A DNA stretch of 64,000 nt from Flavobacterium coralii (GCF_019891545.1 NZ_JAHDIU010000009.1:1-64000), one strand, 5' to 3'. Counted from the first letter of the stretch, positions 32,275 to 41,758 are shown. Numbers and translations: made by a program. The notes: generated by a model not told the origin, from the sequence alone.

Positions 32275-35127
32275 ATGCCAAAAGACAACTCCATTAAATC
32301 TGTTCTTATTATCGGCTCAGGGCCAATAGTTATAGGCCAGGCCTGCGAATTTGACTATGCAGGCTCTCAGGCGGCACGCTCATTAAGGGAAGAAGGTATC
32401 AAGGTTATACTGATAAACTCTAACCCGGCAACCATTATGACCGACCCAAGCATGGCCGACCATGTGTACCTGAAGCCGCTTACTACAAAATCTATTATTG
32501 AGATACTTAAGGAACACCCTGAAATTGATGCCGTATTGCCAACAATGGGTGGGCAGACTGCACTTAACCTTTGCCTTGAAGCAGAAGAGAAAGGCATATG
32601 GTCTGACTTTAATGTAAGGCTGATTGGGGTAGATATAAACGCCATAAACATAACTGAAGACAGGGAGCAGTTTAAGCAGTTGCTTGAGCGTATAGGCATA
32701 CCTGCCGCGCCTGCAAAAACAGCTAATTCTTTCCTTAAAGGAAAAGAAATAGCACAGGAGTTTGGTTTCCCGCTGGTTATCCGCCCTTCGTTTACGCTTG
32801 GTGGTACAGGGGCATCTTTTGTGCACCGCAAAGAAGATTTTGATGAGCTGCTTACACGCGGCTTAGAGGCATCGCCTATACACGAAGTACTTATAGATAA
32901 GGCACTTTTCGGGTGGAAGGAATATGAGCTTGAGCTGCTGCGTGATAAGAATGATAACGTTGTTATTATTTGCTCTATAGAAAATATGGACCCGATGGGA
33001 ATCCATACAGGCGATAGTATAACAGTTGCCCCTGCCATGACGCTGAGTGATACCACTTACCAAAAGATGCGTAACATGGCTATAAAGATGATGCGCAGCA
33101 TTGGTAACTTTGCTGGTGGCTGTAACGTGCAGTTTGCCGTTAGCCCGGATGAAAAAGAAGATATCGTTGCTATCGAAATCAACCCGAGGGTTTCACGCTC
33201 ATCAGCGCTTGCATCTAAGGCTACAGGCTACCCGATTGCGAAGATAGCCTCAAAACTGGCTTTGGGCTATCATTTGGATGAACTCATGAACCAGATAACA
33301 AAATCTACCTCGGCATTGTTTGAGCCTACGCTTGACTATGTTATCGTAAAAATACCACGCTGGAACTTTGATAAATTTGAAGGTGCAGAACGAACACTTG
33401 GCCTCCAGATGAAATCGGTAGGCGAGGTGATGGGTATTGGGCGCTCGTTCCAGGAAGCGCTGCACAAAGCCACTCAGTCGCTCGAAATTAAGCGTAACGG
33501 TCTGGGAGCAGATGGTAAAGGTTACACTAATTATGAGCAGGTTATAGATAAGCTTACCAATGCAAGCTGGGACAGGGTATTTACAATTTATGATGCCATA
33601 CAAATGGGCATACCGCTAAGCCGCATCCATGAAATTACCCAGATTGATATGTGGTTCCTTAAGCAATATGAGGAACTGTATGCACTGGAAAAAGAAATTT
33701 CAAATTACACCATAGATACGCTGCCGAAAGAGCTGCTGCTTGAAGCCAAACAAAAAGGTTTTGCCGACAGGCAGATAGCACACATGGTAGGCTGCTTGGA
33801 AAGCCAGGTATACAACAAGCGTGAAGAAATGGGCGTGAAGCGTGTGTATAAGCTTGTAGATACCTGCGCGGCTGAATTTAAGGCGCAGACACCATATTAC
33901 TACTCTACCTTTGAGGCAGAAATTGAAAGGGCCGACGGTACAAAATATGTATCCAACGAAAGCGTGGTTTCGGACAGGAAAAAAGTGATAGTGCTTGGTT
34001 CAGGGCCAAACAGGATAGGGCAGGGCATTGAGTTTGACTACTCGTGTGTGCATGGTGTGCTCGCAGCTTCTGAATGTGGCTATGAAACCATCATGATAAA
34101 CTGTAATCCTGAAACCGTTTCTACCGATTTTGACACGGCTGACAAGTTGTACTTTGAGCCGGTCTTCTGGGAGCATATATATGATATAATACGCCACGAA
34201 AAGCCGGAAGGTGTTATAGTACAGCTTGGCGGGCAGACTGCCCTTAAGCTGGCTGAAAAGCTTGACCGCTATGGTATAAAAATACTGGGCACCAGTTTCG
34301 AGGCGCTTGACCTTGCCGAAGACCGCGGGCGTTTCTCTGAATTGCTGAGCGAACTCGGCATACCATTCCCTAAGTTTGGTGTGGCAGAAAGCGCTGAAGA
34401 AGCCGTTAAACTTGCCGATGACCTTGATTTTCCGCTACTGGTAAGGCCATCTTATGTATTAGGAGGGCAGGGGATGAAAATCGTGATCAATAAGCAGGAG
34501 CTTGAAGAGCATGTTATAGAGCTACTGAAGCACATACCGAATAACAAGCTGTTGCTTGACCATTACCTTGATGGCGCCATAGAAGCCGAGGCAGATGCGA
34601 TTTGTGACGGGGAGGATGTTTACATCATCGGTATTATGGAGCATATAGAGCCATGCGGTGTGCATAGTGGCGACAGTAATGCTACATTGCCGCCTTTTAA
34701 CTTAGGCGAGTTTGTAATGCAGCAGATAAAAGACCATACCAAAAAGATTGCACTGGCACTAAAAACAGTAGGGCTTATCAACATACAGTTTGCCATTAAA
34801 GATGATACAGTATATATAATAGAGGCTAACCCGCGTGCATCGCGAACTGTACCTTTTATTGCCAAGGCATACGGCGAGCCTTATGTAAACTATGCAACTA
34901 AAGTAATGCTGGGTGAAAAGAAGGTGAAAGACTTTACTTTTAACCCTCAGCTTAAAGGTTATGCTATCAAGCAACCAGTGTTCTCCTTCAACAAGTTTCC
35001 GGGAGTAAACAAAAAGCTCGGGCCTGAAATGAAAAGTACAGGAGAAAGCATCCTGTTTATAGAAGACCTGAAAGATGACCAGTTCTACGAGCTGTATTCA
35101 AGAAGAAAAATGTACTTAAGCAGATAA
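32275..35127 (+). CDS. carB: Carbamoyl phosphate synthase large subunit, lacking the allosteric domain
   Basis: Makes carbamoyl phosphate for pyrimidine and arginine synthesis from bicarbonate, ATP and ammonia supplied by CarA. Two tandem ATP-grasp halves are visible: the first from GSGPIVIGQACEFDYAG and the second from GSGPNRIGQGIEFDYS at about residue 575. The protein is 950 residues against about 1070 in E. coli and ends right after the second ATP-grasp half, at SRRKMYLSR, so the C-terminal MGS-like regulatory domain is absent. UMP/ornithine regulation as in E. coli should therefore be missing. The carA partner is not in the window. Confidence 0.95.
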   Translation: MPKDNSIKSVLIIGSGPIVIGQACEFDYAGSQAARSLREEGIKVILINSNPATIMTDPSMADHVYLKPLTTKSIIEILKEHPEIDAVLPTMGGQTALNLCLEAEEKGIWSDFNVRLIGVDINAINITEDREQFKQLLERIGIPAAPAKTANSFLKGKEIAQEFGFPLVIRPSFTLGGTGASFVHRKEDFDELLTRGLEASPIHEVLIDKALFGWKEYELELLRDKNDNVVIICSIENMDPMGIHTGDSITVAPAMTLSDTTYQKMRNMAIKMMRSIGNFAGGCNVQFAVSPDEKEDIVAIEINPRVSRSSALASKATGYPIAKIASKLALGYHLDELMNQITKSTSALFEPTLDYVIVKIPRWNFDKFEGAERTLGLQMKSVGEVMGIGRSFQEALHKATQSLEIKRNGLGADGKGYTNYEQVIDKLTNASWDRVFTIYDAIQMGIPLSRIHEITQIDMWFLKQYEELYALEKEISNYTIDTLPKELLLEAKQKGFADRQIAHMVGCLESQVYNKREEMGVKRVYKLVDTCAAEFKAQTPYYYSTFEAEIERADGTKYVSNESVVSDRKKVIVLGSGPNRIGQGIEFDYSCVHGVLAASECGYETIMINCNPETVSTDFDTADKLYFEPVFWEHIYDIIRHEKPEGVIVQLGGQTALKLAEKLDRYGIKILGTSFEALDLAEDRGRFSELLSELGIPFPKFGVAESAEEAVKLADDLDFPLLVRPSYVLGGQGMKIVINKQELEEHVIELLKHIPNNKLLLDHYLDGAIEAEADAICDGEDVYIIGIMEHIEPCGVHSGDSNATLPPFNLGEFVMQQIKDHTKKIALALKTVGLINIQFAIKDDTVYIIEANPRASRTVPFIAKAYGEPYVNYATKVMLGEKKVKDFTFNPQLKGYAIKQPVFSFNKFPGVNKKLGPEMKSTGESILFIEDLKDDQFYELYSRRKMYLSR

Positions 35128-35129
35128 AT

Positions 35130-35158
35130 AAAAGCCCCTGAAAAAGGGGCTTTTTTAT
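35130..35158 (+). terminator. Terminator after carB
   Basis: AAGCCCC / GGGGCTT stem with a ~7-nt loop, then a T-run. Confidence 0.8.
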
Positions 35159-35159
35159 T

Positions 35160-35167
35160 TACATTTG
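35160..35167 (+). promoter_or_regulatory. -7 box of the potassium channel gene
   Basis: TACATTTG matches TAnnTTTG, 16 bp before the ATG and directly after the carB terminator. The -33 region would fall inside the terminator and has no TTG. Confidence 0.4.
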
Positions 35168-35183
35168 CTGTAACACAAATTAT

Positions 35184-36146
35184 ATGAACGTATTCAAAAA
35201 AATAAATATCCGCGCCAAGACAAGCAACAGTACCGGTTTCGGAACCAATCCCGGCAGCTATGGCGGGCGCTTTATAAATAAAGATGGCTCTGCCAATGTA
35301 GAGAAAAGGGGAGTGCCGTTTTTAAGCCGCATTAGCTGGTACCACACCATGCAGGGACTTCCTGCATGGAAATTTATCGGCATACTTTTTCTTTTTTATG
35401 CGGGTATCAACTTTGTTTTTGCAGGGCTGTATTATGCAATAGGTATAGAATATCTTGATGGTATAGATGCCAAAGAGGGTTCAGAGTGGTTGAAGTTCGG
35501 AAAGGCTTATTTCTTTAGTGCGCAGACTTTTACTACAGTCGGTTACGGGCATATAAGCCCCAACGGCTTTTTAACAAGCGCGCTTGCAGCAACAGAAGCC
35601 CTTACCGGTTTGCTTAGTTTTGCTATAGCAACAGGACTTTTTTATGGCAGGTTCAGCAGGCCGAGGGCATTTATCAGGTTCTCACAAAATGCGCTTATAG
35701 CACCTTATCGCAACGGTACGGCATTTATGATTCGTATGGCTGCTTTTAAGAACACCAACCTTATTGATGCCGAAGCACGAATGACACTTGGTATGGGTGT
35801 TGAAGAAAACGGCAGTATGGTTAATAAATTCTATACGCTTGACCTTGAACTGCAAAAAATTAATGCATTAACCCTAAGCTGGACATTGGTACACCCAATA
35901 AATGAAGAAAGCCCCTTTTTCGGGTTTACAAAAGAAGACTTTGATACTACCGAAGGAGAAATTATTGTATATATAAAAGCTTTTGATGATGTTTTCAGCA
36001 GTACGGTTTCTACAGGTACATCTTATGTTTTTGAGGAGATTGTATATGGGGCTAAGTTTGACATGATGTATGAAGAAAATGATGCTAATACCAAAACAAT
36101 ATTAAACTTAGATCGTATTAACTCCTACAGCAAAATTCAGCTATAG
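35184..36146 (+). CDS. Inwardly-rectifying potassium channel, KirBac type
   Basis: A 320-residue inner-membrane K+ channel. TM1 is at about 62-85, the pore helix and selectivity filter TVGYG at 118-122, TM2 at about 130-155, and the C-terminal ~160 residues form the cytoplasmic immunoglobulin-like IRK domain (RFSQNALIAPYRNGTAFMIR). A short slide-helix region with RISWYHTMQ precedes TM1. KirBac channels conduct K+ and are gated by lipids or pH in the studied cases; a function in osmotic or potential control here is inferred. Single gene after the carB terminator. Confidence 0.92.
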   Translation: MNVFKKINIRAKTSNSTGFGTNPGSYGGRFINKDGSANVEKRGVPFLSRISWYHTMQGLPAWKFIGILFLFYAGINFVFAGLYYAIGIEYLDGIDAKEGSEWLKFGKAYFFSAQTFTTVGYGHISPNGFLTSALAATEALTGLLSFAIATGLFYGRFSRPRAFIRFSQNALIAPYRNGTAFMIRMAAFKNTNLIDAEARMTLGMGVEENGSMVNKFYTLDLELQKINALTLSWTLVHPINEESPFFGFTKEDFDTTEGEIIVYIKAFDDVFSSTVSTGTSYVFEEIVYGAKFDMMYEENDANTKTILNLDRINSYSKIQL

Positions 36147-36331
36147 CAAATACTAAGCGTTAATAACCATATTCTAAACAAGATTGCGCATATTCTAATT
36201 TGCCTCTTAAGTTCTCGTCTCCATAATGTTACTTTACAGTATTAAGTTATCCTGAATGCAGTTAGGTAACATAAATATGGACTGAGTGTGTTTTTTTAGG
36301 CCCAGCCTTTTAAGGCGGGCTTATTTTTTTA
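36147..36331 (+). other. Intergenic stretch with inverted repeat and terminator
   Basis: No gene is seen. ATGTTAC at 36226-36232 and GTAACAT at 36266-36272 could close a long stem-loop, and a strong terminator with GCCC...GGGC stem and T-run lies at 36299-36331, about 155 bp after the K+ channel stop. The distance leaves room for a small RNA or merely a long 3' UTR. Without expression data it cannot be decided. Confidence 0.3.
36299..36331 (+). terminator. Terminator upstream of the ABC-F gene
   Basis: GCCCAGCCTT pairs with AAGGCGGGC, with one mismatch, around a 2-nt loop, followed by a long T-run. Confidence 0.75.
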
Positions 36332-36355
36332 TATTCGGTTAACAGCAATAGCCGG

Positions 36356-36384
36356 TTGCTGTTTATAGTTTTCCATTATCTTTG
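36356..36384 (+). promoter_or_regulatory. Promoter of the ABC-F gene
   Basis: TTG at 36356-36358, an 18-bp spacer and TATCTTTG at 36377-36384 match the Bacteroidota consensus, 22 bp before the ATG at 36407. Confidence 0.7.
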
Positions 36385-36406
36385 CACCTTCAAAATCAAA
36401 CAGGTA

Positions 36407-38038
36407 ATGATAACTGCAGATGCCCTATCGGTACAATTTGGCGGTACCACTCTTTTCAGCGATGTTTCTTTCTCTATAAACGAAACCGATAAAATTGCCC
36501 TTATGGGTAAAAACGGTGCGGGTAAAAGTACCCTGCTAAAAATACTGGCAGGCGTTAACAAACCCTCATCAGGTAACGTTTCGGCTCCAAAAGGAACTGT
36601 TATCGCTTATCTTCCCCAGCATTTGCTTACAGAAGATAATGCAACGGTTTTTGAAGAAACAAGTAAGGCTTTTGCTGAAATCTTTAAGATGAAGGAGGAA
36701 ATAGATGCGCTTAATGAAGAGCTTACGGTGCGAACCGATTATGAATCGGAAGAGTATTACAAAATCATCGAAAGGGTATCAGAGCTTAGTGAAAAATTTT
36801 ACTCTATTGAAGAATTAAACTATGAAGCTGAGGTAGAAAAAGTGCTTAAAGGAATGGGCTTTAGCCGCATGGACTTTAACAGGCCCACTTCAGAATTCAG
36901 TGGCGGGTGGCGCATGCGCATAGAACTTGCCAAGATATTGTTACAGAGGCCCGACCTTATTTTACTGGATGAGCCTACCAACCACATGGATATTGAGAGT
37001 ATCCAGTGGCTGGAAGATTTCCTTGTTAACAGTGCCAAAGCAGTAATGGTAATATCGCACGACCGTGCATTTGTAGATAACATAACCACGCGTACCATAG
37101 AGGTAACCATGGGGCGCATCTACGATTATAAAGCAAAATACTCTCATTACCTTGAATTAAGGAAAGATCGCCGTGCGCATCAGCAAAAGGCTTATGAGGA
37201 ACAGCAAAAAATGATTGCTGAAACAACAGAGTTTATAGAGCGTTTTAAAGGAACATACTCTAAAACCCTGCAGGTGCAAAGCCGCGTAAAGATGCTTGAA
37301 AAGCTGGAATTGGTAGAGGTTGATGAGGTAGATACTTCTGCATTACGATTAAAGTTTCCTCCTGCACCGCGTTCAGGACAGTATCCTGTAGTGGTAAATG
37401 GGTTATATAAAGCCTATGGTGACCATGTTGTATTTAAAGATGCCGATATGGTTATAGAGCGCGGGCAAAAGGTTGCCTTTGTTGGTAAAAACGGCGAAGG
37501 TAAATCTACAATGGTGAAAGCCATAATGGGGGAGATAGACTTTGAGGGTAAACTGGAAGTTGGGCACAATGTAAAAATCGGTTATTTTGCCCAAAACCAG
37601 GCATCGTTACTGGATGGTGAACTTACCGTTTTTGAAACAATTGACCGTATTGCCGAAGGCGATATCCGCACGCAGATTAAGAACCTGCTTGGTGCATTTA
37701 TGTTTAGCGGAGACGATACTACTAAAAAAGTAAAAGTATTATCAGGCGGGGAGAAGACGCGACTGGCAATGATAAAGCTATTACTGGAGCCGGTTAACGT
37801 ACTGATTCTGGATGAGCCTACCAACCACCTTGATATGAAAACAAAGGATATTATTAAAGATGCCCTTAATGCTTTTGACGGTACGCTGATACTGGTTTCG
37901 CACGACAGGGATTTCCTTGACGGTTTGGTAACGAAGGTATTTGAGTTTGGCAACAAGCGCGTTAAAGAACATTTTGAAGATATTAAAGGTTTCCTTGAGC
38001 TTAAAAAAATGGAAAACCTTCGGGAGATAGAGAAATAG
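36407..38038 (+). CDS. ABC-F family ATPase (translation factor type)
   Basis: A 543-residue soluble protein with two ABC ATPase domains and no membrane segment, the layout of ABC-F proteins that act on the ribosome. The ATG at 36407 is used because the upstream extension overlaps the promoter and is poorly coding. The first domain has GKNGAGKST, SGGWRMR and LLDEPTNH; the second has GKNGEGKST, LSGGEKTR and LDEPTNHLD. The linker between them is highly charged. It may be a housekeeping EttA/YheS-like factor; nothing shows specific antibiotic resistance. Confidence 0.92.
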   Translation: MITADALSVQFGGTTLFSDVSFSINETDKIALMGKNGAGKSTLLKILAGVNKPSSGNVSAPKGTVIAYLPQHLLTEDNATVFEETSKAFAEIFKMKEEIDALNEELTVRTDYESEEYYKIIERVSELSEKFYSIEELNYEAEVEKVLKGMGFSRMDFNRPTSEFSGGWRMRIELAKILLQRPDLILLDEPTNHMDIESIQWLEDFLVNSAKAVMVISHDRAFVDNITTRTIEVTMGRIYDYKAKYSHYLELRKDRRAHQQKAYEEQQKMIAETTEFIERFKGTYSKTLQVQSRVKMLEKLELVEVDEVDTSALRLKFPPAPRSGQYPVVVNGLYKAYGDHVVFKDADMVIERGQKVAFVGKNGEGKSTMVKAIMGEIDFEGKLEVGHNVKIGYFAQNQASLLDGELTVFETIDRIAEGDIRTQIKNLLGAFMFSGDDTTKKVKVLSGGEKTRLAMIKLLLEPVNVLILDEPTNHLDMKTKDIIKDALNAFDGTLILVSHDRDFLDGLVTKVFEFGNKRVKEHFEDIKGFLELKKMENLREIEK

Positions 38039-38079
38039 CTGATAGCTCTCAGCCTTCAGCTTTTAGCTTTCAGATTACA
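38037..38079. repeat. AGCTTT/AGCTGA-type intergenic repeat, copy 1
   Basis: Short AGCT-containing units (TAGCTGATAGCT, CAGCTTTTAGCTTTCAG) start at the stop codon of the ABC-F gene. Similar runs occur at 38896-38936, 47023-47068 and 47113-47140, all between genes. Confidence 0.6.
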
Positions 38080-38099
38080 GGCCGGCGCTATAAATTAGA

Positions 38100-38128
38100 A
38101 AAGGCACTACATGAACGTGGTGCCTTTT
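38100..38128 (+). terminator. Terminator after the ABC-F gene
   Basis: AAAGGCACTAC and GTGGTGCCTTTT form a stem around a short loop; A- and T-runs on both sides could also stop the convergent gene. Confidence 0.7.
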
Positions 38129-38152
38129 CAATTTAACTAAACTAAACTAAAC

Positions 38153-38572
38153 CTATTTATTACGCTCTTTCCATTTATTGATGCCTATTGCATTGTCCCT
38201 GATGTTTTTTTGCCAGTCTTTACCATATTGCTTTTGAAGGTGCTGAAAGACAAGTAAGTTATATGTTTCAAAGAAAGTCATGTTTCCCGGAGCAATGCAG
38301 CCGAAATCGTGATAAGTTATATTAAACTCTTTCTGAAAAGTTTCCGTAGCTTCATGGTTGTAAGGTTTTAATCCTCCAACGGTATAAATAGTAAAAGAAT
38401 TTCTCTTGCTGTCATATTCAAACTTTTGTTCAGGCGTTACCTGCGCAAAAGGTAATGGTTTTGAATTTTCATCTCGACCACTTTCCTGACTGTAGCTGAA
38501 AAATGACATTAATGAAAAGGCCGTTAGAATTATGGCTTTAAGGTATTTGTAATTTTTTCTTTTTCTTTTCAT
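38153..38572 (-). CDS. Small exported protein of unknown function
   Basis: A 139-residue protein with a signal peptide (KYLKAIILTAFSLMSFFSYSQ). The ATG at 38572 is used; a GTG further upstream is less likely. The mature part contains FTIYTVGGLKPYNHE and YHDFGCIAPGN with a single cysteine, a pattern I have the impression is common in short flavobacterial exported proteins but cannot name. It overlaps the preceding gene by 35 nt and is probably in the same transcript as the plug-like gene and perhaps the vWA gene upstream. Confidence 0.65.
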   Translation of the reverse strand: MKRKRKNYKYLKAIILTAFSLMSFFSYSQESGRDENSKPLPFAQVTPEQKFEYDSKRNSFTIYTVGGLKPYNHEATETFQKEFNITYHDFGCIAPGNMTFFETYNLLVFQHLQKQYGKDWQKNIRDNAIGINKWKERNK

Positions 38573-38849
38573 GTTTTCTTCGTTCACGTTTTGTTAGTGC
38601 TTTTATAGTTGTTATCACAATGATTATTCTGTCATCATTTCTGCAACTCATGCAGGCGGGTACATTATCGTCTTTTAGTATCGAAAAACTGCTTATATCA
38701 TCAAAGTTTATCTTATGAAATTGTGCCGTAGGTTCAGGCATGCCATTGATAATATATACCGTATCTTTGGGGATGGGTATAGGATTAAAATCCTGGCTGT
38801 AGCATATACCAGTTAGCATCATAAAAGCCACTAACACTGTTAATTTCAT
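38538..38849 (-). CDS. Small exported protein with TonB-plug-like segment
   Basis: A 103-residue protein from the ATG at 38849, with a signal peptide ending near residue 19 (GICYSQ). The mature part reads like a shortened TonB-dependent receptor plug: VYIINGMP, then ISSFSILKDDNVPACMSC and DRIIIVITT, followed by a lysine/arginine-rich tail. The same kind of plug appears twice in the adjacent 937-residue protein. It is too short to be a receptor. Its 3' end overlaps the next gene by 35 nt. Confidence 0.6.
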   Translation of the reverse strand: MKLTVLVAFMMLTGICYSQDFNPIPIPKDTVYIINGMPEPTAQFHKINFDDISSFSILKDDNVPACMSCRNDDRIIIVITTIKALTKRERRKHEKKKKKLQIP

Positions 38850-38895
38850 GTTTTCTTTACAATTTAATTCTGTTGCCTCTTGCCTAATCACTATT

Positions 38896-38936
38896 GGCTA
38901 AAAGCTAAAAGCTAAAAGCTGAAAGCTGAAAGCTAA
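38896..38936. repeat. AGCTAAA/AGCTGAA tandem repeat, copy 2
   Basis: Six tandem units of about 7 nt (CTAAAAG and CTGAAAG types) between the vWA gene and the small plug-like gene. It has the same character as the copies near 38040 and 47030. Confidence 0.7.
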
Positions 38937-38944
38937 AGGTTGAG

Positions 38945-41758
38945 CTACTCCACCATCTCCACTAATCGGATAAACTCCGCGCGGTAACCTTCGGGGTCGG
39001 GTTGCTGCCCCTCTTTTGCCAGTTCTAAAATGGCTTTGGTTTCTTTATTGGGTATCAGCTTGCTGTCCCTCAACTTTAGCCCGAACCAAGCCACGGCAGT
39101 CGCAAACTTAAAGTCGCCCGAAGTAGTGCTTAATGGTGTTACCACATTAGGAATTACCTTAACTGTTTCTTTGCTCACATCTTCATCCGGTTTTTTGTGG
39201 CGGAATTTTATGGTAGCCAGCTCATCACTATAGTTGCCCGATGTTTTTACCGACTCGCTGTATTTAAGTTCCGGGGCAGGGGTAAAGTAATTACTTTCCA
39301 CACCCACCGGAATTATCTCATATAGTGCCGTTACGGTATGCCCGCTGCCCAGCTCCCCCGCATCTATAGCATCGTTGGCAAAATCTTCATTGCGCAGCTT
39401 GCGGTTCTCGTAGCCGATAAGGCGGTAGCTCTGCACATGCTTAGGGTTAAATTCTATCTGTATCTTAACATCTTTGGCTATGGCAAACATAGAACCCTTA
39501 AACTCTTTTTGTAGAAATCTGTCAGCTTCCTGCATGTTATCAATGTAGGCGTAGTTACCATTGCCCTTATCTGCCAGTATTTCCATTTTGGAGTCCTTGT
39601 AATTGCCCATGCCGTAGCCCAGGCAGGTAAGGAAAACGCCGCTTTTGCGCTTTTCCTCAATCAGCGTCTGCATATCGGTGTCAGACGATGCTCCCACATT
39701 AAAGTCGCCATCCGTTGCCAGTATCACACGATTGTTGCCGCCTCCTATAAAGTTTTTCTGTGCGGTTTTGTAAGCAAGCTCTATACCTGCGCCACCTGCG
39801 GTGCTGCCGCCTGCCTCAAGTTTATCGAGTGCATTGATGATGGTGCTTTTCTCGCCCCCACTGGTAGAAGGGAGTACCAGCCCTGCCGCCCCGGCATATA
39901 CTACAATGGCTATTCTATCCTGCGGGCGCATCTGGTTTACCAGCAGTTTCATCGACTGCTTTAGTAATGGTAACTTGTTGCTGTCGCTCATTGAACCCGA
40001 CACATCTATAAGGAACACAAAGTTGGATGCAGGTAAATCGGCAGTTGGTATGTCTTTACCTTTCAAACCAATTTTCAATAACTTATGTTTTGGGTTCCAT
40101 GGTGCATCGCTATACTCGGTATTGATAGAGAACACATCGTTACCTGTTGGCTGCGGATACTGATATTTAAAAAAGTTAATCATTTCCTCAACCCTTACAG
40201 CATCTTTTGGCACCGTTTGCCCGTTGTTTAAAAAGCGGCGCACGTTGGTATAAGAGGCATTGTCAACATCAATAGAGAAAGTAGAAAGCGGTACTGTTGC
40301 TGTATTCTCAAACTTATTTTCTTCAAAAGATTCATATTCTTCCTGGTCAACCTGTATTTTAGCTTTTGGTTTTACAGGTTGAAATTCCAGTTGTTGTGAA
40401 GTATCGCTATCATTTTTCCTGCTTCTTTCAATAATCCTTTTTGTTTTTTTAGAGAGGCCGCCTTTTGTCCTGAATATTACTGTAGGGCTATTGCCACGGT
40501 TACTATATAACAACGTATTCGGGTCATTTTTGTAAATGTCACAAGTTGCAATATCATTAGGGTTTAACGTATCGATTACATCTTTATCTACAACAATACC
40601 GTCAATAATATATACAGTGTTTTCTCCGGGTAGCCTGCTGATGTTGTCTAACTTTGCTTTAATTTCTTCAGGCCTTTCATAATGAGCTTCCTGAAATGCC
40701 CCTGACTTTGTATTTATCAGTATTACGCCGTTAGCGCCCCTGTTGCCATATATAGAAGTAGCTGAAGCATCGCTTAATATTTTATAGGAATCTATATCAT
40801 TTTGATTTATACTCCTGAAACCATCTTCATCTACAGGTACTCCATCTACAATAAACAATGGTTCAATATTTCCATTGATGCTACCGGTTCCGCGCAATAT
40901 TATCGTGGTATCAGCACCAGGTTGCCCCTTACCTGTAGCTATGTTAAGCCCGGCAACCTGGCCTTGTAGACTTTGAAGTACAGAGGCATTAGCCCTATCC
41001 TCTGCAACAGTTACTTCCTGTTTTGCAACTATATTGTTAGTTGCATTACCGGTTATAGGTATGCTCCTGTCAATAGGGTAGCGGTTTGTTGTTGCTGCAG
41101 GATATTGATTTGATGCATTAGGGCTTACGGTAGCCATATTAGATACTGACGCCTTTGATAATTCCTCTGACGAAATTGCTGTTACGGCACCTGCAGCTTG
41201 TTTTTTCTCTTTCGTTTTTTCACTATCAAAATAACCAAAAGGCAGTGCCTCAGGTGTTGGAGCATTCCTAGATTCGGTAAATTTTGCCCGTCCTTTATAT
41301 ACAATATTCGGATTATTCCCAAAAGTTCTTTCGCTGACAGGTAGTCCACGATTTGAAATACGTCCATTGCCTAATGTATCATATATTTGGCTGGCTTTAG
41401 GCCCATTCACTACAACGGCTTCATCAGCGCCCTTAGCTACTTTTTCAGGAGCAGGGTTAAAAGTCTCATTTACCTTTTGTGTATCAATAACCGTAGTGAC
41501 ATTACGTTCCGGTGCCACATTCGGGTTTACAACCGGGTCAGCATTATTGCGCATGATGAGGTTGCCTATGCTGATAAACAGCAAAAGCATAGCGGCTGCG
41601 CCTGTATATTTCCACCATGCTATGCCACGGCGTTTTTTCTTCTCGTCCAGTTTTTCCTCTACGCGGCTCCATACCGCTTCCATTCGGTCAAAACCCTTTT
41701 GTTCGGCTTTACCGGCAGCTTCTTTGAACTGTTCGTATATTTTATCTTGATTTTCCAT
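38945..41758 (-). CDS. Fusion of anti-sigma-like N-terminus, two TonB-plug-like domains and a von Willebrand A domain
   Basis: A 937-residue inner-membrane-anchored protein. Residues 1-48 are charged and cytoplasmic, a transmembrane segment spans about 50-68, and this part resembles the start of anti-sigma factors. Plug-like segments of TonB-dependent receptors follow at about 258-352 (LQSLQGQVAGLN, LFIVDGVPVD, YGNRGANGVILINTK) and 372-433. A YfbK-type N-terminal region leads to the vWA domain at about 578-760 with the MIDAS motif DVSGSMS at 585-591 and ATDGDFNVG at 681-689. A DUF3520-like C-terminus ends the protein. It overlaps the ECF sigma gene by 17 nt. Function unknown; signalling across the envelope is inferred. 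Confidence 0.82.
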   Translation of the reverse strand: MENQDKIYEQFKEAAGKAEQKGFDRMEAVWSRVEEKLDEKKKRRGIAWWKYTGAAAMLLLFISIGNLIMRNNADPVVNPNVAPERNVTTVIDTQKVNETFNPAPEKVAKGADEAVVVNGPKASQIYDTLGNGRISNRGLPVSERTFGNNPNIVYKGRAKFTESRNAPTPEALPFGYFDSEKTKEKKQAAGAVTAISSEELSKASVSNMATVSPNASNQYPAATTNRYPIDRSIPITGNATNNIVAKQEVTVAEDRANASVLQSLQGQVAGLNIATGKGQPGADTTIILRGTGSINGNIEPLFIVDGVPVDEDGFRSINQNDIDSYKILSDASATSIYGNRGANGVILINTKSGAFQEAHYERPEEIKAKLDNISRLPGENTVYIIDGIVVDKDVIDTLNPNDIATCDIYKNDPNTLLYSNRGNSPTVIFRTKGGLSKKTKRIIERSRKNDSDTSQQLEFQPVKPKAKIQVDQEEYESFEENKFENTATVPLSTFSIDVDNASYTNVRRFLNNGQTVPKDAVRVEEMINFFKYQYPQPTGNDVFSINTEYSDAPWNPKHKLLKIGLKGKDIPTADLPASNFVFLIDVSGSMSDSNKLPLLKQSMKLLVNQMRPQDRIAIVVYAGAAGLVLPSTSGGEKSTIINALDKLEAGGSTAGGAGIELAYKTAQKNFIGGGNNRVILATDGDFNVGASSDTDMQTLIEEKRKSGVFLTCLGYGMGNYKDSKMEILADKGNGNYAYIDNMQEADRFLQKEFKGSMFAIAKDVKIQIEFNPKHVQSYRLIGYENRKLRNEDFANDAIDAGELGSGHTVTALYEIIPVGVESNYFTPAPELKYSESVKTSGNYSDELATIKFRHKKPDEDVSKETVKVIPNVVTPLSTTSGDFKFATAVAWFGLKLRDSKLIPNKETKAILELAKEGQQPDPEGYRAEFIRLVEMVE

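Noticed and set aside
32367-33063. Antisense frames of up to 229 codons in carB
   Set aside because: Complete overlap with the conserved carB gene and no protein-like features.
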